A stretch of 64,000 nucleotides of DNA from Candidatus Meridianibacter frigidus (GCA_003243975.1 QHBJ01000038.1:1-64000), one strand, 5' to 3'; shown: positions 1 through 8,117, counted from the first letter of the stretch. Translations and numbers: made by a program. Notes: a model not told the origin generated them from the sequence alone.

Positions 1-112
1 CGACTAACCGAGGCCACCTCTGACTATAGACAGTAATGTTTGTCAACGAGCCTAAATATAGGTTTCCTGCGTTGTCGAGTGCTAAGCGAATACGCCATGC
101 GGCCGTGAGCTC

Positions 113-747
113 GTGGATGCACCACAGTACATTCCGAAAGAGATGCATCCCCTGTCGGATGACCAAGCGCGCGCATTACTCGAAAGCCGCCCGCGGCGAC
201 CGTCTAGAGGATGTCTACGTTCTTGCCTTGATCCACAGGAATGCGGCCCGGAGAACTATTCGCGTCCATCGGGAAGACGTGAACCTGAACGAAGGAGGCT
301 TTCGGTCAGGCGGTCCTTGCAAAATCTCAGAGGCAAGCTGTTCTTTGTCGCCAAAGACCAGCGCGGGCAAACGCCGCATCGACCCTACGGCGATGACGGT
401 CGCGGCTCTCCGCGAGCAGCGGAAGCGCCTTCTTGCCGAGGGACTCTCGGGCTTCGCCGTTCGTGTTTCCAAGTAGCTCAGGGACGCCGCTTCAAAGCCG
501 CAACGTCACCCGCCGCAACCTCGAGCCACTCCTCACGAAAGCGGGCCTCCCGCGCATTCGCTTCCACGATCTTATGCATTCGTTTGCCACGGCCATGCTA
601 ACGCACGGCGTTCACTCGAATTTCGTTCAGGAGATGCTCGGTCACTCGAACATTGCGGTCACGCCCGACACGTATTCACACGTCGTGCCGTCGACGCTGA
701 AAGACGCGGCCCCTCGGCTCGATGCGATGTTTTCCCCAACCGGATAA
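113..747 (+). pseudogene. decayed tyrosine recombinase (phage-type integrase)
   Basis: Integrase-like text is spread over three frames. A core-domain start (IPKEMHPLSDDQARALLE) is at about 130-190, a middle part (AARGDRLEDVYVLAL, then AALREQRKRLLAEGL) is in another frame up to 474, and the C-terminal catalytic part lies in 433-747. The latter keeps HxLxH, LGH and the nucleophile context DTYSHV. The normally invariant Arg of HxLR is Met (FHDLMHS). At least two frameshifts plus this substitution mean it is dead. It points toward a tRNA-Thr fragment at 845-889, as a tRNA-targeting integrase would. The 5' end is not resolved. Confidence 0.8.
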
Positions 748-814
748 TTTGGCAATTGCTGTCAAGAATTGCTGTCAAAAGGCTCTCGGCGGTCGAACTA
801 TCAGAAAAAGAAAC

Positions 815-843
815 GCCCGTTCCCTTATAGAACGGGCTTTTTT
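815..843 (+). terminator. rho-independent terminator after the integrase remnant
   Basis: A perfect 8-bp stem (GCCCGTTC at 815-822 with GAACGGGC at 830-837) and a 7-nt loop are followed by six T. The A-rich stretch before the stem could let it work on the minus strand as well. It lies between the integrase remnant and the tRNA fragment. Confidence 0.8.
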
Positions 844-844
844 C

Positions 845-889
845 TGGAGCCGACGAGCGGACTTGAACCGCTGACCTTCTATTTACGAA
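845..889 (-). repeat. att-like direct repeat: 3' fragment of tRNA-Thr
   Basis: These 45 bases match 3835-3879, the 3' part of the intact tRNA-Thr gene including CCA, with one mismatch (878 versus 3868); similarity then stops. An integrase gene lies just upstream of each copy, in the same orientation. This is the expected left boundary (attL) of an element integrated into tRNA-Thr, and also the right boundary of an older element whose integrase remnant is at 113-747. Confidence 0.85.
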
Positions 890-958
890 TTCTCGCTCTT
901 CGTGCCTTAGCGGGCGAGCAATACCGATTTCCCTCACGATTTGGTAACTCAAATATAT

Positions 959-1255
959 CTATGTAACTACTGGTTCCCCCGCGCAGTTCCCCCGCGCAGT
1001 TCGCCCACTCTCATTGGAAAGGGCGTCAATCAGGACGGCACAGTGCGCACAAAGTCTCTCGGTTTCCCGTCGCGTCTTGCGATTAGGAGCCTGAATTGCA
1101 AGTTGTTCGAGCCGATACTGGAAACGCCGAGCTTCAGCCACGTACTCCGCCCGCTCATCGTGGCTGATATCTTGGTTGCGAGCCGCGTCTGTCGCGCGCG
1201 TTAGGCAATCTACAACTCCCAAACTCGGTCCGGATGCTGCGCCACCTCGATCCAA
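959..1255 (-). CDS. possible hypothetical protein in the integrated element
   Basis: This is a 98-residue open frame with a TTG start. The composition is plausible for a soluble helical protein (DERAEYVAEARRFQYRLEQL), with two Cys near residue 70, but I recognise no family. No convincing ribosome binding site is visible. The region before it (890-958) holds nothing recognisable except a short tandem repeat, about 13 nt twice, near 973-1000. It may be spurious. Confidence 0.3.
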   Translation of the reverse strand: MDRGGAASGPSLGVVDCLTRATDAARNQDISHDERAEYVAEARRFQYRLEQLAIQAPNRKTRRETERLCAHCAVLIDALSNESGRTARGNCAGEPVVT

Positions 1256-1303
1256 TTGCGAGGCAGTCGTTTTGTTTTTGCGCGGGCGTTGATCCGAGGC
1301 CCT

Positions 1304-1606
1304 TTAGGCGACAACAAGCAGCTTCTTCCGCCGTGGCCGTACTTTGCTCAGGATCTCTTTTTCTGCCGCTCGGGCCGTATCGAGATCATAGTCGGATTGC
1401 AGGGCGAGCCAAAACTGAGGCGTGGTACCTAGGTAGCGCGCCAGGCGTAGCGCGGTATCCGCGCTGACCGCCCGGCGGCCGCCGATGATTTCAGTTAGCC
1501 GGTTGGTCGGAATATCCAGAGCGGCCGCCAATTTGTTTGCGCTGAGACCCAAGGGGTTCAACACATCTTCTTTTAGCACTTCGCCGGGGTGAATAGGCCG
1601 TTTCAT
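1304..1606 (-). CDS. higA: HigA-family antitoxin
   Basis: A 100-residue Xre-type helix-turn-helix protein starting MKRPIHPGEVLKEDVLNPLG, the signature of the HigA/VapI addiction-module antitoxin family. The HTH covers about residues 20-60 (LSANKLAAALDIPTNRLTEII). The start was chosen because its ATG overlaps the toxin stop codon (ATGA at 1603-1606), giving translational coupling. It should neutralise the upstream HigB-like toxin and repress the shared promoter. The basic Lys/Arg-rich tail may contact DNA or toxin. It sits inside the tRNA-Thr element. Confidence 0.93.
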   Translation of the reverse strand: MKRPIHPGEVLKEDVLNPLGLSANKLAAALDIPTNRLTEIIGGRRAVSADTALRLARYLGTTPQFWLALQSDYDLDTARAAEKEILSKVRPRRKKLLVVA

Positions 1607-1887
1607 GAGTGATAGTCCTCTATGTTGACGTCGTGCGGGCCATCTCTGTGCCATTGAAACACGCATCGGAATTGGTCATTGATCCGGATCGAACATTCGC
1701 CGTGGCGTCCACCCTTCAACTGTTCGAACCGGTTCCCCGGAATCGCCGCTAAGTCAGCAAGAGTCCGGGCACTGTTGATTTGGGCGAGTTTTCGTTCAGC
1801 GACATTGGCGATCGCGGCGAAACGTCGTGCGCGTTTCCCCTCCCGAAAAAGCGCTTCTACGTCTTTGTCTGCGAAGGACTGGATCAA
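1603..1887 (-). CDS. higB: HigB/RelE-family toxin
   Basis: A 94-residue protein of the HigB (RelE/ParE superfamily) type: MIQSFADKDVEALFREGK at the start, KLAQINSARTLADLAAIPGN in the middle, and the conserved end RCVFQWHRDGPHDVNIEDYH. Family members are ribosome-dependent mRNA endonucleases. The toxin-first order with a 4-nt overlap into higA is typical of higBA. A sigma70-like promoter with a palindrome lies just upstream. It probably stabilises the integrated element. Confidence 0.93.
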   Translation of the reverse strand: MIQSFADKDVEALFREGKRARRFAAIANVAERKLAQINSARTLADLAAIPGNRFEQLKGGRHGECSIRINDQFRCVFQWHRDGPHDVNIEDYHS

Positions 1888-1895
1888 TGGACTCT

Positions 1896-1924
1896 AGCTT
1901 AGCGCATTTTATGACATACGTCAA
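1896..1924 (-). promoter_or_regulatory. higBA promoter with operator-like palindrome
   Basis: On the minus strand TTGACG (1919-1924) and TAAGCT (1896-1901) are separated by 17 bases, a good sigma70-type promoter 9 bases before the higB start. The palindrome TGACATACGTCA (1912-1923) overlaps the -35 box and spacer, where a HigA operator is expected. The promoter is seen in sequence; HigA binding is inference. Confidence 0.65.
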
Positions 1925-2407
1925 GCGTATAAGGCTTGTGTCTGGTGGCGCCACGACAGCTGCTGTTGCAAGTCGGAGAAGCGCGCCGCGGCGACGTGAT
2001 CCGTGATCAAAACACTCGTCGATTCAACACTTGCATGGCGCGTGGGATTTTGGCCAAGCGTTGTGCCGCGTGCGTGGTCAGGCGTTAGTGAGAAAATGCC
2101 GAGAGGCGAAGCAAAGTACATGGGTTTCTCCGACTTGCTACACGGAAAAGAACGCCCCTATCGCCGAAGGAACGGAGGCGGCGATTTCCCTCGTGCACAC
2201 GAGGCATATATGGGGTCGTAAGCGACATGTGGGACCCGGACATTTGACCCGGACAAAGAGGTTTCTCTTAACAAGATCGGATACAATGGGAACAACGTAG
2301 CGGCTAACGTCGTCTCGTTTGGCGGACGGGTACGACCACAAGAGTCGTTTGGGCCGCCTCTGGCCGGACCGCATTTGCGGCACCGACGATGACAGAGGCC
2401 TAAGCCA
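1925..2407. other. intergenic stretch of the integrated element, no recognisable gene
   Basis: About 480 bases between the higBA promoter and the next plausible gene. Short open frames exist on both strands, but none resembles a known family or has a good ribosome binding site. It may contain decayed element genes. Confidence 0.4.
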
Positions 2408-2842
2408 GTGCCCGAATCAGTACAGAAACACAGCCAACCCCATAAACAGATCTCACTTTCGCAAGGCGACGAAGCGCGGCTCGACGCACTCGCGGATCGC
2501 AACAAATTTTGGGCGTCCGTCCGTGCCGCGTACGCTGATTTCGGGACGCTCACACAGCGACAATACGAGCTCCTACATGAGCAAGTCTCGCGTGACGCCT
2601 GGCGCGCGAACGCGCCAATCGTTGACGGCGTAGCGGCTCGCAACCAATTCGCGACGGCTGAAGGCAGGCCACGGTGCGCGAACCGAGCGAAGCCCTATTG
2701 TCGCGAGGAAGCGACGCAGGTTGTCGGCTCGTTCGCTTATTGCCCAGCGCATGTCATGGAAGCGCGGGCTGCTTACGATGAGTGGCTGCGCGAGAAAAAA
2801 TCCGAGCATGACGGCGATGGCGGCAAAGAGGACGAAGCGTGA
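2408..2842 (+). CDS. hypothetical protein with a Cys/His cluster
   Basis: A 144-residue acidic and charged protein with a GTG start preceded by a weak AGAGG. I do not recognise the family. The middle holds RCANRAKPYC followed by FAYCPAHV (about residues 88-116), a possible C-x7-C-x14-C-x2-H metal site. The tail is strongly acidic (EHDGDGGKEDEA). It lies between higBA and the element's integrase, so it is probably cargo of the integrated element. Confidence 0.5.
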   Translation: MPESVQKHSQPHKQISLSQGDEARLDALADRNKFWASVRAAYADFGTLTQRQYELLHEQVSRDAWRANAPIVDGVAARNQFATAEGRPRCANRAKPYCREEATQVVGSFAYCPAHVMEARAAYDEWLREKKSEHDGDGGKEDEA

Positions 2843-3101
2843 TTCGCGCGGTCGCTCTCGTTGCCACCCTGCTGAGTTCGGGCACTGGCTGACGGCTAGG
2901 TGATTCGTTTTGCGGGCTACCTCGGCGCGACCCCGCCGAATTATCGCAGATATTCTGCATGATCCGCAGCATGAGTAAGGCTATTTTTCATCTTCGCGCA
3001 ATCGGGGTCGCCGTGATGGTGGCGAGCGGCGCGGTGGCGATGCTTGGCGTTCTTCAACGTGCATTTCGCGCACGAAGTCTACTTGGGGCATCCTCGAGCG
3101 G

Positions 3102-3764
3102 ATGCCCTTTAAGATTGCCGGCCGTGGCCGCGTGAAGATGCGCGTCGAGCGTCGGGAAATGCAAATTCTAGACCAAGCGCAGCAGCGTGCTTTCATAAGA
3201 GCGGCCCGCGGAAATAGACTGGAAGCGTTGTGGGTTATCGCGTTGGCCTCAGGGATGCGCGAGGGTGAGATACTGGGGCTGCGGTGGGCGCATATCAAGG
3301 GCGACCACGTGGCTGTGCTTGGACGCCTGGACGCGCGGCGAAAAGCGGCCGCCCAAACAAAGACGCGCGCGAGCGTCCGGCATATCGATCTCGACCCGCA
3401 AACCATGCGGCGCCTTGAGGCGCACCGGCGTCGCATGAGTGCCGAAGGGCACGACACCGGGCCGCGCGACCTAGTGTTCGTCAACACCGCCGGCAAGGCG
3501 ATTTCCGCCTCCAACCTCACGACCCGCGAATTCAAGCCGCTGCTCACGAAGGCTGGGTTACCCGAAAGCGTGCGCTTTCACGACCTCCGGCACAGCCACG
3601 CCACGCTGTTGCTCTCGCTGCGCATGAACCCGCGGGACGTTCAGGCGCGGCTCGGGCACGAGAGCGTCCGGACCACGCTGGATCTCTACGTGCACCACCT
3701 GCCAAAGGCCGGGCGCGAAGCGGCCACCTTGGTCGGAGGGGTGCTTTTTGGGAAAAGTCCCTGA
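3102..3764 (+). CDS. tyrosine recombinase/integrase, N-terminally truncated
   Basis: A 220-residue catalytic domain with all expected residues: Arg in GMREGE (about 51), Lys in TKTR, HDLRHSHAT, LGHES and the nucleophile Tyr in TLDLYVHH. Relatives are about 350-400 residues with an N-terminal SAM-like arm domain, which is missing here. In frame 1 at 3001-3078 a fragment resembling the end of that arm (MLGVLQRAFRARS) precedes the start, and TWGILERMPF continues in the gene's own frame. A frameshift near 3078 has therefore probably cut the arm off. The gene ends 70 bases before tRNA-Thr and is likely the element's integrase, now probably defective. Confidence 0.8.
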   Translation: MPFKIAGRGRVKMRVERREMQILDQAQQRAFIRAARGNRLEALWVIALASGMREGEILGLRWAHIKGDHVAVLGRLDARRKAAAQTKTRASVRHIDLDPQTMRRLEAHRRRMSAEGHDTGPRDLVFVNTAGKAISASNLTTREFKPLLTKAGLPESVRFHDLRHSHATLLLSLRMNPRDVQARLGHESVRTTLDLYVHHLPKAGREAATLVGGVLFGKSP

Positions 3765-3834
3765 CTTTATCCCTGACAGCCGGAAGTCAATAAAGGGGTG
3801 ATGCGCCGGAAACTCTGATTATAAAGGTGTTTTG

Positions 3835-3879
3835 TGGAGCCGACGAGCGGACTTGAACCGCTGACCTGCTATTTACGAA
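3835..3879 (-). repeat. att-like direct repeat, right copy (inside tRNA-Thr)
   Basis: This right-hand copy of the 45-bp repeat also found at 845-889 comprises the CCA end, acceptor, T arm and part of the anticodon arm of the intact tRNA gene. It marks the integration site that keeps the tRNA functional. Confidence 0.85.
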
Positions 3880-3910
3880 ACAGCTGCTCTACCAACTGAG
3901 CTACGTCGGC
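3835..3910 (-). tRNA. tRNA-Thr (anticodon CGT)
   Basis: A complete 76-nt cloverleaf on the minus strand. The acceptor GCCGACG pairs with CGTCGGC, the D stem is GCTC/GAGC, and the anticodon stem GCTGT/ATAGC carries loop TTCGTAA with anticodon CGT (reads ACG). The T stem is AGCGG/CCGCT with loop TTCAAGT. The discriminator is T and the CCA is encoded. The 3' part is the integration target of the element at 845-3834. Confidence 0.97.
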
Positions 3911-4011
3911 GCACATGTTTTCGTGCGTAAGAGTCCCGCATTTCTTGCTTCCCCGCGCGGGCCGACCCTTTTTCCCGGGGTCGCCCCGCGATTGCTTCCG
4001 TAAGATGAGGA

Positions 4012-4902
4012 TTACCGAAGGGGATTTAATCTGGCGTCGAGCCAGGTAACTCGGTCGAGGAACGCCTCCGGCACGTTGAGACTGTGGTCGCTTTTGTAAA
4101 AGAACATTCCGTGCGGATATGGTGCCGCACTTGCAAAAAGCAGGGCGTGTGCAGGCGTAATATATCTGTCTTTGATTGCAAATTGAAAGAGAAACTCATC
4201 CGCCTTCGATTTCGCGAGGTACTGGAGCGGTTCGAGTGGCGCCATGGATTCGACAAACGCCTCCTTGTCGGCCGGCTGTTTGTACAATAAATACCAATCT
4301 GCAAACGAATTGTTGCCAGCCATCAGAACATACCAGCGCACCCGCTGATCGACGCCGCTAAGGACGGCGCCATACATAGCTCCAAAATCGTGTCCAACGT
4401 ACGCGACCCGGCTGGGTTCAACACCCGGCTGGCTCAACAGCACGTCTAGCGAACGTCGCAATTCAATCACCTGGCCAATCGAAGCGGCATAGTCCGTGTC
4501 GGTCGTTCGAACCTTCATAAACCAATTTGGTTTCGCCCACATCGCGTCGATCAACAGTGCCGCGCTTCCGCGCCGCGCTAGGGTTATCGCATCGCGGTAA
4601 AACTCCGAGCGATTCGTGGTCTTAGCGTCACCAAGCCAGTGCACGAAGAGGACTGCGCTGAGCCGTTTCTGATTGCGCGGGAGGATCAGCTGGGCGTGTA
4701 TTATGCCGCCTTGGGGCGACGGAAAGGTAATGTCTTCAATCGTGAGCGTGCCTTGGCGGTTCTGCTGCAGCACCTTTACCCCAAGCGGGGCTGCGCCGTC
4801 GTATGCAAATGCCGCACTGCCAAGGGGAGCGCCTTGTGCGCGCAGGCCGAACATTGAAAAGGCAGCGATGGTCAGCGCGCTAGCGGCGACGCATTTGTTC
4901 AC
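4012..4902 (-). CDS. secreted alpha/beta-hydrolase-like protein
   Basis: About 296 residues from a GTG start with GGAG nine bases upstream. The longer frame to 4971 lacks such a site. A signal peptide (CVAASALTIAAFSMFGLRAQG) is followed by an alpha/beta-hydrolase fold: strand motif SAVLFVHWLGD, nucleophile elbow VAYVGHDFGAMYG, acid region KDRYITP and a late His in YKSDHSLN. The nucleophile position is Asp (GHDFG) rather than Ser, as in epoxide hydrolases and haloalkane dehalogenases. The substrate is unknown. It is monocistronic and downstream of nothing related. Confidence 0.75.
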   Translation of the reverse strand: MNKCVAASALTIAAFSMFGLRAQGAPLGSAAFAYDGAAPLGVKVLQQNRQGTLTIEDITFPSPQGGIIHAQLILPRNQKRLSAVLFVHWLGDAKTTNRSEFYRDAITLARRGSAALLIDAMWAKPNWFMKVRTTDTDYAASIGQVIELRRSLDVLLSQPGVEPSRVAYVGHDFGAMYGAVLSGVDQRVRWYVLMAGNNSFADWYLLYKQPADKEAFVESMAPLEPLQYLAKSKADEFLFQFAIKDRYITPAHALLFASAAPYPHGMFFYKSDHSLNVPEAFLDRVTWLDARLNPLR

Positions 4903-5090
4903 TCCCGGTTGCTCCGCGAGCTGCCGCGCGGCAGTTCCTCGGCTTTTGCGAAGTGTGCGGTAATCATACAATCGTACCGGTATGCGTCCGTGTGCTTCAA
5001 CTTGCTCCGAAGTTCACCACGACGCATTCGGTGACCTCGCAGTCGACGGGTCTGGGAACTGGTTGCCTAAGAGCGTGTTATACTTTTAAT

Positions 5091-5303
5091 ATGGCGGCGC
5101 GGCTTAGTGATCAAGGGCGCTACGCTTTTGGTTCGTTCATATTTTATACCACAACCAGCGTCATCCTGACGTCGGCCGCTTACCACACAAAGTTTGGTCC
5201 GTTCGAGCTATATGCGGCCTTTGGAAATGCAAATGCCACAAACACGGCTCACGATTTCCTGATCAAACTCATAAAGTATATCGATAACGAAAAAGGTACT
5301 TAG
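5091..5303 (+). CDS. possible small hypothetical protein
   Basis: A 70-residue frame starting MAARLSDQGRYAFGSF with a hydrophobic stretch in the first half. A -10-like TATACT lies about 10 bases before the ATG, so translation could be leaderless. No family is recognised. The surrounding 4903-5345 interval holds nothing else I can identify. Confidence 0.3.
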   Translation: MAARLSDQGRYAFGSFIFYTTTSVILTSAAYHTKFGPFELYAAFGNANATNTAHDFLIKLIKYIDNEKGT

Positions 5304-5345
5304 ACGGGAAGGTTGCGGCAATGCAAATGGCGCAGGGCTTCGCTG

Positions 5346-6289
5346 ATGCAAACGCCCTCAATTCTGGTAGCGACCTGGGAGGACGGGTTATTCAGCATCA
5401 CCGGGAAAACGGTCCATCAAGAACTCCCCGGTCAATCGGTTTGCAGTATGGTGGCCGACGGACGTGGAGGCGTGCTCGCAATTGTTGGCGGGCATTCGCT
5501 TCGTCGACGATCTCCCGATGGCGAATGGACTGAGATAGCAACAAGTGAGTTTGAGCTTTCGTGCTCGTACCGATTGGGAACGTAGTCTTTGCCGGAACAA
5601 GCGACGCGCACATCCGGCGCGTGGATCCTGACGGTACGCAACAACGCCTGAGCGGTTTTGACGCCATAGAAGGGCGCGACACGTGGTATGCAGGCGCGGC
5701 GGTCGTCGAGGGAAGATTGATGGGTCCGCCCCTTGGAATTCGTTCAATCGCCGCAACATGCGATGGCGCCGTGCTTCTGGCCAATGTTCACGTTGGCGGA
5801 ATTCCGCGGTCAACCGATGCCGGCCGAACCTGGCAGCCCACAATTGATATCGAAAAAGATATCCATCAGGTATGCGCGCATCCAACCCGGCCCGACATAG
5901 TGATAGCGGCGGCTGCGGCGGGCCTTTGCATTAGTCGCGATGCCGCAGCGACATGGACCATCGAAGAGCAAGGGCTTCACGCGCATTACTGCTCCGCCGT
6001 TGCTTTTGGCAGAAACGACATTTTCGTGGCAGCATCCACCGACCATTTTGCGACGCAAGGCGCAGTTTATCGACGCCCGCTCGACAGGAACGGCCCCCTG
6101 CTGCCTTTGGGCGGAGGCATGCCGAAGTGGATCGACGGCATCGCCGACACCAACTGCATTGCGACTCGAGGTTTGACGGTCGCGGTGATCGACCAGTCGG
6201 GACGCCTTTACGTCTCGCACGACGATGGCGCTTCTTGGTCGCCTTCCGTCGATCGTCTAAGTGTTCCCAGTGGCCTTCACGTTTGTTGA
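5346..6289 (+). pseudogene. BNR/sialidase-like beta-propeller protein, frameshifted
   Basis: Two adjoining frames make one beta-propeller protein. The first (5346-5585, start MQTPSILVATWEDGLF) ends just after FELSCS. The second, open from 5561, continues VLVPIGNVVFAGTSDAHI with repeated Asp-box-like motifs (STDAGRTWQP, SRDAAATWT, SHDDGASWSP) typical of BNR-repeat proteins. One indel near 5560-5570 joins them. It has no signal peptide. It is either a recent pseudogene or a sequencing/assembly error. The exact start is uncertain (ATG 5346 or TTG 5313). Confidence 0.75.
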
Positions 6290-6300
6290 CCTAGGCCCGG

Positions 6301-7200
6301 CTATGGCGCAGCCGTAAACTGCTGCACGAAATCGCCATCCTGCGTCGCCCAAACCGCCCAGATATTGCCGGTTTTCGGGTCGACCGCGAGCGTGTGCATT
6401 CCACGGGCTACGTCGATTTGCCCGACGATTTGGGGCACCGACGTTCCATCGTTCTTGATCAGCGTGATCTTACCGCCGGCCGCGCAAGCCAGAAGATGGC
6501 GCTGTTTGTCGAGGGAGCACTGATCCACGTGTTCGGGAATCGTTATCTTGTGCAGCAGCCGACCCGCCGAAGTGTACACCGATAGCACCCCGTTGGACCC
6601 GGCAGTTAGAATTTGATCGAACGCGGGATCGTATTGAAGCGGATGGTTGTGGGTGAGTTCCGGCGTCTTTATGATGCGTTTCACGTTGAGGGTACCAGCG
6701 TCGACCACAGCAACTTCACTTAGATCGTCAATGTTTTGGTAGAGCTCGTGCTTATCGTTGCTGATGTCTAGGTATTCGGGCTTGTGCCCCGGAAGCGCAA
6801 TCGTACCGATTTGCTTAAAAGTCTTGGCATCGATGACGAAGACGCGCGTCCCATCACCTTCGTCGGCAAAGATTCTGCCGGAGCCGGCGTCATAGGCGAT
6901 GGCGTCGACCGGTCCGTCAACGTCAACACTGCGCAGTTCTTTCATCGCGACCGGATCCACCTCGGAGATCGAGCGCTCGAGGCCGTTTCCGGTGTAGACA
7001 TGGCCGCTTTGCGCATCGACCGCAACGCCTGCCATCGGTCCGACGCGCACTTGGCCTAAGACCTTGCCGCTGTCGGCATCGACGATCATAAGCGAGCGCG
7101 CACCGCCGTGGGCGGCATAGACTCGACGGCGTTGCACATCGACGGTCACATAGTCGAAACCGCCGTACACGGGAACGCGTTCGGGCGGGGCGGCCGGCAA
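6301..7200 (-). CDS. YncE-like beta-propeller (YVTN/NHL repeat) protein
   Basis: A 299-residue seven-bladed-propeller protein with repeated blades (GGFDYVTVDVQRRRVYAAHG, VGPMAGVAVDAQSGHVYTGN, GPVDAIAYDAGSGRIFADEG) as in the YncE/YVTN family. Relatives are exported, but this frame has no signal peptide. The best ribosome binding site (GGAGG, 7 bases before an ATG at 7208) is out of frame with the propeller. An early frameshift may have removed the leader; otherwise translation begins at TTG 7200. The function is unknown, presumably binding or scaffolding. Confidence 0.8.
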   Translation of the reverse strand: MPAAPPERVPVYGGFDYVTVDVQRRRVYAAHGGARSLMIVDADSGKVLGQVRVGPMAGVAVDAQSGHVYTGNGLERSISEVDPVAMKELRSVDVDGPVDAIAYDAGSGRIFADEGDGTRVFVIDAKTFKQIGTIALPGHKPEYLDISNDKHELYQNIDDLSEVAVVDAGTLNVKRIIKTPELTHNHPLQYDPAFDQILTAGSNGVLSVYTSAGRLLHKITIPEHVDQCSLDKQRHLLACAAGGKITLIKNDGTSVPQIVGQIDVARGMHTLAVDPKTGNIWAVWATQDGDFVQQFTAAP

Positions 7201-7226
7201 ATCGGCATGGGAAGACCTCCTTCGAA

Positions 7227-7484
7227 CTACGGGTCGTTGTCGTGAAAAGTGCCGCGGTGCGCGGATCGATCCAATTCCAAATCTTCTAAGAGGTAGTACA
7301 CGATCTTGCGATCATCAAAGCCAACCTTTGCAAGCTCTCTTCCATTGATCGTGACCACTTCGTGAACGTGGCCGACGCGCCCGGCATACTCATAGTTCAC
7401 GGCCGAATAGTCGAGGTTTCCGGGCTTTGGCTTGGGCGTCGCTTTGACGCCGCGCAGCGGAGTTTGGTGGCGATGCGAGCTCAC
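7227..7484 (-). CDS. small conserved-looking hypothetical protein
   Basis: 85 residues from a GTG start. After a basic, Pro-rich tail (TPKPKPGN) comes a compact beta-rich part (YAGRVGHVHEVVTINGRELAKV, then KIVYYLLEDLELD) that looks like a small SH3-like barrel. I do not recognise a family. It is divergent from the gamma-carbonic-anhydrase-like gene and ends 27 bases before the YncE-like gene, so the two may be cotranscribed. Confidence 0.6.
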   Translation of the reverse strand: MSSHRHQTPLRGVKATPKPKPGNLDYSAVNYEYAGRVGHVHEVVTINGRELAKVGFDDRKIVYYLLEDLELDRSAHRGTFHDNDP

Positions 7485-7535
7485 GCTGGTTCAATAGCAG
7501 AGGAGCTGCACTTTGCCCTTCCCAATGGCCGACTT

Positions 7536-8078
7536 ATGCTAATAGAGTATCGCGGCAAAGTCCCGAAAATCCACCCTTCGGCATTCCTTGCGCCCACTGC
7601 CGTGTTGATCGGCGACGTCGAGGTCGGCCCCGAGTCGAGCATCTGGTTCGGAACCGTCCTGCGCGCAGATAACGGACCAATTCGTATCGGCGCGCGCACT
7701 TCAGTGCAAGACAACGCCGTGGTCCACGTCAGCGCGACCGGCAAAACGATTATCGGTGACGACGTAACGATCGGTCACGCCGCGGTCATGGAGGACTGCA
7801 TCATCGGTAACCATGCCCTCATAGGTAGCAATGCCGTCATTCTAAACGGAGCCACGATCGGCGAGGGCAGTTTGATCGCCGCCGGGAGCGTGGTCGGCGA
7901 AAAATCAAGCGTCCCAGCATCGGTCGTCGCCGCGGGTTCCCCCGCAACAGTTAAGAAGCCGTTGGCGGGAGAAGCGGCCCACTGGATCGAGATCGCGGCG
8001 CATGAGTACGTGGAACTCTCGCGCAGCTACCTAAACGAAGATATCGGCAATCCGCGTTACCAGCAGGTCGAAAGTTGA
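7536..8078 (+). CDS. gamma-carbonic anhydrase-like hexapeptide-repeat protein
   Basis: About 180 residues of left-handed beta-helix hexapeptide repeats (IGDVEVGPESSIWFGTVLRA, IIGDDVTIGHAAV, IGNHALIGSNAVI), the YrdA/gamma-carbonic-anhydrase family, with the conserved RADNGPIRIG and QDNAVVHV. Two of the three usual zinc-binding His are present (VVH and IGH). The third, five residues after the second in relatives, is Glu (HAAVME). Hydratase activity is therefore doubtful. The start is uncertain; ATG 7536 fits family length but has no clear ribosome binding site. Confidence 0.88.
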   Translation: MLIEYRGKVPKIHPSAFLAPTAVLIGDVEVGPESSIWFGTVLRADNGPIRIGARTSVQDNAVVHVSATGKTIIGDDVTIGHAAVMEDCIIGNHALIGSNAVILNGATIGEGSLIAAGSVVGEKSSVPASVVAAGSPATVKKPLAGEAAHWIEIAAHEYVELSRSYLNEDIGNPRYQQVES

Positions 8079-8117
8079 CCCAAGCCATACTTACGCCTTC
8101 CGAACGTTGGAGGAACC

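Noticed and set aside
2003-2300. Overlapping short plus-strand open frames in the integrated element
   Set aside because: No recognisable family, no good ribosome binding site, and competing frames of equal quality.
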